9,295 nt of DNA, from the NCBI GenBank assembly GCA_005888515.1, contig VAZR01000264.1, forward strand, positions 1 to 9,295. The letters run 5' to 3'. The translations under genes and the position numbers were made by a program. This document shows, in pieces, positions 5,879 through 9,295 of this stretch (its first letter is position 1; every line of letters starts with the position of its first letter). Below the pieces are notes generated by a model. It worked only from the letters and a program-made list of their open reading frames with translations. It searched no databases and was not told the DNA's origin. Origin of the DNA: Alphaproteobacteria bacterium (lineage in GTDB: Bacteria > Pseudomonadota > Alphaproteobacteria > ATCC43930 > CGMCC-115725).

Positions 5879-6409
5879 ATGCGACGCTTTCTGCTCGGCC
5901 TCATTCTCCTCGCGCTCCTGTTCGGATCGCCCTACGCGGCGGTATTCCTGAACCGGGCCATGGGGCCGTGGAGCGCGACCGGGATCGAGCAAGACGGCAG
6001 CGTCACCCAGTTCACGTTCGATCCCAATATGCCGCCGCCCGATTTCGTGCCGATGTTTCCCGGCGCCTCGATCGTGCAGTCGAGCCGTGTGGTCTCGAAG
6101 GCGGCGCCGAGCGGAGTCGGTTTTCTCGAATTGGCGGTGCACGGCTCGGCCGAGGAGGTACGTGACTTTTACCAGGCGCATCTCCTCGCCGCCGGGTTCG
6201 CGGTCGATGATCTCGGGCTGCAGGGTCTCAACCCCGCCACCGCCGCCTACCTCGGGATGGAAGGAACGCTCGTCGGGAAGCGCCTGGCCACCGACGATGT
6301 CCTGACCATTCAGATCCGCGACGAGGAAGGCATCCTCTTCCGCTCGCGGCTGCTGCAGCTGAACTGGCGCAAACTGTCCGAATGGCCGGCCGGGCAGCCG
6401 CGGCCGTAA
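5879..6409 (+). CDS. Membrane-anchored or exported protein of unknown function
   Basis: A 176-residue protein I do not recognise. Residues 1-25 begin MRRFLLGLILLALLF, a positively charged start and a hydrophobic helix, so it is either a signal anchor or a signal peptide with an unclear cleavage site (possibly after YAA, 19-21). The rest is soluble, with a PMFPGASIVQSS segment (58-69), then ELAVHGSAEEVRDFYQAHLLAAGFAV (84-109), resembling the pattern in small periplasmic proteins where a predicted helix (VRDFY..HL..AGF) follows a beta-strand. The last third has alternating strands (TIQIRDEEGILF). No catalytic motif is visible. Start: I choose ATG 5879 because it directly precedes the signal-like helix. 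A GTG at 5822 in the same frame would begin inside the repeat-like element and is less likely; neither has a strong ribosome binding site. The gene is divergent from the amidohydrolase, and its stop is 4 bases from the convergent phosphoesterase stop. Confidence 0.75.
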   Translation: MRRFLLGLILLALLFGSPYAAVFLNRAMGPWSATGIEQDGSVTQFTFDPNMPPPDFVPMFPGASIVQSSRVVSKAAPSGVGFLELAVHGSAEEVRDFYQAHLLAAGFAVDDLGLQGLNPATAAYLGMEGTLVGKRLATDDVLTIQIRDEEGILFRSRLLQLNWRKLSEWPAGQPRP

Positions 6410-6425
6410 CCCGCTAGCTGCCCGG
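6390..6425. terminator. Hairpin overlapping both stop codons of convergent genes
   Basis: The 9-bp perfect inverted repeat CCGGGCAGC (6390-6398) with GCTGCCCGG (6417-6425) encloses a nested 4-bp stem (6400-6403 GCGG with 6411-6414 CCGC) and a 7-base loop. Both stop codons (TAA 6407-6409 on +, TAG 6416-6414 on -) lie inside it. It probably ends transcription in both directions, with the arms also coding for the last residues of each protein. There is no T-tract. Confidence 0.65.
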
Positions 6426-7472
6426 TGCGGGCGGAAAGATGCCCCTCAGCACCGCGTCGTCGCTGATGCCGGCACGCACCGCAAAAGGCTGTTGATGCCC
6501 CGAGCGCGGCAGCTCGTACATCGCCTCGAGCGTCCGCAGCAAAGTGATATGGTTGACCATCAGCGCTTCCCGGTATCCGGGCTGGATGTGCGCGCCGGCG
6601 ATGATCGTTGCGATCCGGTTCTGCGCGGCCCGCGCTCGCGCGCTGCCGTCCTGCACGACCGCCGGGTCGGTCAGCCCGCGAAGGTTGGTCTTGAAATTGT
6701 CGTTCTCGTCGAAGGTGACGATCAGAAGGCTGCTGTGGGTCTTGGCCCATTGGTAATAGCGGTCGAGATTCTCCGCGAGCCACCGATCGCCCGCGGGGAC
6801 GGCTTCCTGCGGCGTCCCGTTATGCATGTCGTGCTCCTGGTCGGGGATCACGAACGCGACCGTCGGGAGCTGGTTGTAGTCGGCCGGAAAATCGGCAAAG
6901 CGCAAATTCGACGAGGTCTCGACTGTCGGCCCGTTCGGCACGTTGGCGAAGCTGATCCACGGCACGTGCTTGCGGCCATAGCGGCAGGGATAATGGCAGC
7001 CGGGCGGCGTCACATCGATCTCCGACCCGATCGCCGGCAGCCCCTCGGAATAGCCCTTGAAGGACAGCCCTCGGGCGAGGAGCGCCGCGCCGAGATTGCT
7101 GCTCGTGAATTTGACCCGCGGGATCTTGTCGTCGAAGCCAACACTCTGATTGTCGCCCGAGAAGAGCCAGAAATAATTGCCCTCGCTGTTGTGCTCCTCG
7201 CCGAACATGCGCGTCAGCAGCGCGCCTTCGGCCGCCAACCGATTGAGGTAAGGTGCGGCCGGGTTGCCGATGATCTGGCCGAAATCCTTGTTCTCCTCGA
7301 CGACGATAATGACGTGGTCGTAGCGCGGCAGACCCCGCGGCCAAATCGGCGCCGCCCGGACCATCGTCGCCGCGGGAACCGCGACCGGCGGCGCTGGCGG
7401 CGGCTGGCCGCACCCGAACAGCGCGAGAAGCAGCAGCGTGAGGAGGGGTGCCTGACGGTTCATCAAGCTCAT
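6414..7472 (-). CDS. Phosphoesterase-family lipoprotein (acid phosphatase / phospholipase C-like)
   Basis: A 352-residue envelope lipoprotein of the phosphoesterase family that includes bacterial phospholipase C and AcpA-type acid phosphatases. Lipoprotein signal: hydrophobic 9-19 and lipobox LFGC, with C21 as the lipidated residue, then a Pro-rich linker (24-34). The catalytic domain opens with YDHVIIVVEENKDF (51-64), the family hallmark with the metal/active-site E60 and N61. It continues with EGNYFWLFSGD (97-107), the mid-domain PDQEHDMHNG (210-219), VTFDENDN (252-259, metal-binding Asp and Glu) and VNHITLLRTLEAMYELP (306-322). The expected metal ligands all look present, so it is probably active on a phosphate mono- or diester outside the inner membrane. 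Start: ATG 7472 follows GGAG by 4 bases. ATG 7463 (11 bases after GGAGAG) is a real alternative and changes only three residues. It lies 104 bases after the 449-residue membrane protein gene on the same strand, a possible two-gene transcript. Confidence 0.88.
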   Translation of the reverse strand: MSLMNRQAPLLTLLLLALFGCGQPPPAPPVAVPAATMVRAAPIWPRGLPRYDHVIIVVEENKDFGQIIGNPAAPYLNRLAAEGALLTRMFGEEHNSEGNYFWLFSGDNQSVGFDDKIPRVKFTSSNLGAALLARGLSFKGYSEGLPAIGSEIDVTPPGCHYPCRYGRKHVPWISFANVPNGPTVETSSNLRFADFPADYNQLPTVAFVIPDQEHDMHNGTPQEAVPAGDRWLAENLDRYYQWAKTHSSLLIVTFDENDNFKTNLRGLTDPAVVQDGSARARAAQNRIATIIAGAHIQPGYREALMVNHITLLRTLEAMYELPRSGHQQPFAVRAGISDDAVLRGIFPPAPGS

Positions 7473-7576
7473 GGCTCTCCGCCTTGCCAATAAGGCCGAT
7501 CATTCTGCCGGTGTGTTTGAAGCAAAACCGAAAGAGCCCGCGGAACGTCGAGTCAGCGCGCCGGCACTCACCTGTT

Positions 7577-8926
7577 TCACGATCTCTGTACGATCTTCGA
7601 CCCCATGTATACGCCGTTGCTGATGCCGAGCAGTGTCTGAAACCCCGTTGAGATTTCTGGAATAACGTAAGTCGTTATCACATTCATCAGCACGAAAACT
7701 GCGGTGATCAAAGTGAACAGCAGCATCTGAAAGCGCGCCACATCGATTTCGCGGGTGCGTGTCCCGTCGTCTTTGATGCTCTCGTTGACGATCAGGTCCG
7801 ACCACCTGGGTATCTGGTTTGGCGGCGGATCCTTCAGGGCATTGGCTCTGGCTTTCGTCGCGGCCGCAATCGCCCCTTGAGCGGCTGCTTGCGTGGCGGC
7901 CACGTTGTTCGCCGCCGCGACGCGGGCAGCCGCCACGGGATCGGTTGGCGGTACGGCGGCCTCGGCCGCCTTCTGCGCAGCCTCGATGTCCGCCGCGGCC
8001 TTGGCTGCGGCTGCGGTGGCGGCGGTGGCTTCGGCGCTCGCGCCTAGAGCCTCGCTGTGGGCCTTCGCCCCGATCCCTGCCAAGCCCGCGATCCCGAGCA
8101 ACACCAGCATCCCGTTGGTGATTTGAATGAGCTGTCCGGACAAGGACATCACATAGACGGCCGACGCAGCCACGACGAATGTCCACAACACGATCTGGAA
8201 TTGCGAAAGGCTGGCAAATCCGCTGGGCGTCGAAATGATCCGCAACAGCCAATTCGCTTGCAGAATGCCCGGGTGGGTCACCCTCCGGACGACGGCGATG
8301 TACAAGACCCCGAACCCCAGGGCCACGGCGGCAAGCGCTAAGATAAGTCCCCCCAGCGGATAGGTGATGCCTATTGCCGTACTTGCATCCGCCGCGAGCT
8401 CCTTCTTCTTATTGTCTATCGCCAGGATGCGAACCTCGGCGAGCGGCACGAGGGGCAGCGCGGTGGCGACATCGCTCGGCTTCGGCCCCAGATCGCTTGG
8501 TACGGCCGTGGTCACTTTCAAAAGCTTGCCGTCGCTGCTCAGTTCCAGCCGGGATGGGAGCTTTTCGATGAAATCTGCCTTGCTCTCCGATTTGCTTTGC
8601 CAGCGAAAACATACCACCACCGACGCGTCGGCAGGTATGGCAACAAGACTTTTTACAGCGAATTGGATCTCGCCGCCTTCCGCTTGCCAGCTCTTGTGCT
8701 GCAAACTTTCTTCGGCGGCCTGAACAACGCTGGCGCCCCCGGCACTAGCCTTCGCGAGCGTTTTGCAACCGGGCGCGGTTTCGGCGGCCGCGGCGGCCGG
8801 CGGACCCGGTGTGGGACTTTGTACTGCGGGTGATGGAACAGGCTGCGCCTGGGCGCGAAATGCGATCGCAGCGGCTGTCAGGACGCAAATCAGCACCAGC
8901 AACTTCGGCTTGGCGTGGCCGCTCAT
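7577..8926 (-). CDS. Multi-span membrane protein with periplasmic domain, Ala-rich cytoplasmic segment and duplicated two-helix unit
   Basis: A 449-residue protein with no function I can name. Order: signal peptide 1-27 (ending AQA); a Pro/Ala linker to about 50; a periplasmic beta-rich domain about 52-185 with two Cys (C54, C106) that could form a disulfide; helix 190-212 followed by R214-R215, so the cytoplasmic side follows; a membrane hairpin 243-289; an alanine-rich, probably helical cytoplasmic segment 290-365 (half of residues 291-360 are Ala); a short polar stretch; and a second membrane hairpin 399-445 ending in a basic tail. The hairpins align gaplessly over 47 residues with 13 identities, including FQ at the start, LLGI and G-x-K near the end, so they are an internal duplication. 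The FQ...LWT/LFT...LLGIS motif recurs in uncharacterised bacterial membrane proteins I recall. ATG 8926 has only a weak GAGACGG before it. The next gene on the strand is the phosphoesterase lipoprotein. Confidence 0.85.
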   Translation of the reverse strand: MSGHAKPKLLVLICVLTAAAIAFRAQAQPVPSPAVQSPTPGPPAAAAAETAPGCKTLAKASAGGASVVQAAEESLQHKSWQAEGGEIQFAVKSLVAIPADASVVVCFRWQSKSESKADFIEKLPSRLELSSDGKLLKVTTAVPSDLGPKPSDVATALPLVPLAEVRILAIDNKKKELAADASTAIGITYPLGGLILALAAVALGFGVLYIAVVRRVTHPGILQANWLLRIISTPSGFASLSQFQIVLWTFVVAASAVYVMSLSGQLIQITNGMLVLLGIAGLAGIGAKAHSEALGASAEATAATAAAAKAAADIEAAQKAAEAAVPPTDPVAAARVAAANNVAATQAAAQGAIAAATKARANALKDPPPNQIPRWSDLIVNESIKDDGTRTREIDVARFQMLLFTLITAVFVLMNVITTYVIPEISTGFQTLLGISNGVYMGSKIVQRS

Positions 8927-8942
8927 GTCCGTCTCAGTTTGT

Positions 8943-8970
8943 TGATTACAGTTTCGGTTTTCGAAAGCAA
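8943..8970 (-). promoter_or_regulatory. Weak candidate promoter for the 449-residue membrane protein gene
   Basis: On the - strand, TTGCTT (8970-8965) and TAATCA (8948-8943) are separated by 16 bases and lie in an AT-richer stretch than the surroundings. The implied start of transcription would leave only about 10 bases before ATG 8926, a very short leader, so this is a weak call. Elsewhere in the gap 8927-9132 there is a strong ribosome-binding-like AAGGAGGA (9063-9070) on the + strand, treated under findings. Confidence 0.25.
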
Positions 8971-9132
8971 GTCTAGCAATTCTGTTTTACAGACGGCGAA
9001 AAAGCTTCAACGGCAGTGGGGGTAGTTGCCAATTATGAGGCTGCCGACTTCTCCATAATTTCAAGGAGGAACGAAGAATATGATCAAAGCCGCCTCTATT
9101 CTCTCATCAGATATCCACGCCTGTCGTTTTCA

Positions 9133-9295
9133 TCACGGCGCCTCGTTCGTCATGATGATCGTGCCGGAGGCGGCGAACATGCCGCCGACGCCGTGGCACA
9201 CCGAGAGCTTGGCGCCCGGTACCTGGGCCGGGGCGGTGCCGCGCATCTGCCTGACGCTCTCCTGCAGCGCGTACATGCCGTACATGCCGGAATGC
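9133..9295 (-). CDS. Thiolase (acetyl-CoA acetyltransferase family), C-terminal fragment cut by the window edge
   Basis: Only the last 53 codons are inside the window. They read HSGMYGMYALQESVRQMRG at the left, then APAQVPGAKLSVCHGVGGMF and SGTIIMTNEAP before TGA (9135-9133). This is the C-terminus of a thiolase-superfamily enzyme of the SCP-x/lipid-transfer-type group. These enzymes cleave or condense acyl-CoA chains; many such 'thiolase domain' proteins occur in sterol, fatty-acid and aromatic degradation clusters. The fragment contains C33 followed by HGVGG, the position where thiolases keep their second active-site loop, but the classical CxGGGxG form is not present, as in the SCP2-like subgroup. 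The gene runs out of the window on the right. It is followed 206 bases downstream by the membrane protein gene on the same strand, but the gap and a candidate promoter suggest a separate transcript. Confidence 0.88.
   Translation of the reverse strand, partial: HSGMYGMYALQESVRQMRGTAPAQVPGAKLSVCHGVGGMFAASGTIIMTNEAP

Noticed and set aside
6492..7493. A 333-codon open frame on the + strand over the phosphoesterase
   Set aside because: Antisense shadow; the - strand frame has a lipobox and all phosphoesterase motifs.
9035..9058. Seven-codon open frame (MRLPTSP, then TAA) just before the AAGGAGGA site, a possible leader peptide
   Set aside because: Too short to separate from chance, with no attenuator-type hairpins after it and no confirmed downstream gene.
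1..9295. CRISPR array, tRNA, rRNA, integrase or transposase
   Set aside because: I looked on both strands and saw no spaced repeats, no tRNA-like cloverleaf and no recombinase or transposase motif; the only repeats are short palindromes and one 18-bp tandem pair.

Overview
The window is GC-rich, densely coding chromosomal DNA. It looks alphaproteobacterial, most like Hyphomicrobiales/Bradyrhizobium relatives. The reasons are the strong G/C preference at third codon positions, the tiny secreted glycine/tyrosine-rich proteins, and intergenic palindromes of a style common in those genomes. The taxonomic call is an inference from style and from memory of such genomes, not from a marker gene. No tRNA, rRNA, CRISPR array, transposase, integrase or phage gene is visible.

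Layout from left to right: (1) the 3' part or whole of an HD-domain metalloprotein gene on the + strand (2-685), ending at a perfect GC hairpin shared with the next, convergent gene. (2) Two small, paralogous, secreted glycine-zipper/tyrosine-rich proteins on the - strand (768-1076 and 1298-1636). (3) A - strand catabolic-looking cluster, read from right to left: a D-aminoacylase-type amidohydrolase (3954-5651), a nitronate monooxygenase-type flavoprotein (2744-3802) and a metallo-beta-lactamase-fold hydrolase (1757-2638). Each of the three has its own ribosome binding site. The first two are separated by a 104-base imperfect palindrome and an 18-bp tandem duplication that covers the amidohydrolase stop codon. 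(4) A divergently transcribed membrane-anchored protein of unknown function on the + strand (5879-6409), preceded by a repeat-like hairpin. (5) A - strand phosphoesterase lipoprotein (6414-7472), whose stop lies 4 bases from that of the + strand gene; one hairpin covers both stops. (6) A - strand membrane protein of unknown function (7577-8926), with a signal peptide, a periplasmic domain, an alanine-rich cytoplasmic segment and an internal duplication of a two-helix unit. (7) The 3' end of a thiolase gene on the - strand (9133 to the right edge).

How the parts may work together: amidohydrolase, nitronate monooxygenase, MBL hydrolase and thiolase are enzyme types often found together in gene sets for breakdown of unusual amides, nitro compounds and acyl-CoAs. 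No substrate can be named from the sequence. In two of these enzymes a normally conserved metal-binding histidine of the HxH motif is replaced (Glu in the MBL protein, Tyr in the amidohydrolase). The most novel-looking item is the 449-residue membrane protein, whose two membrane hairpins align without a gap over 47 residues (13 identities). It lies directly upstream of, and on the same strand as, the phosphoesterase lipoprotein.
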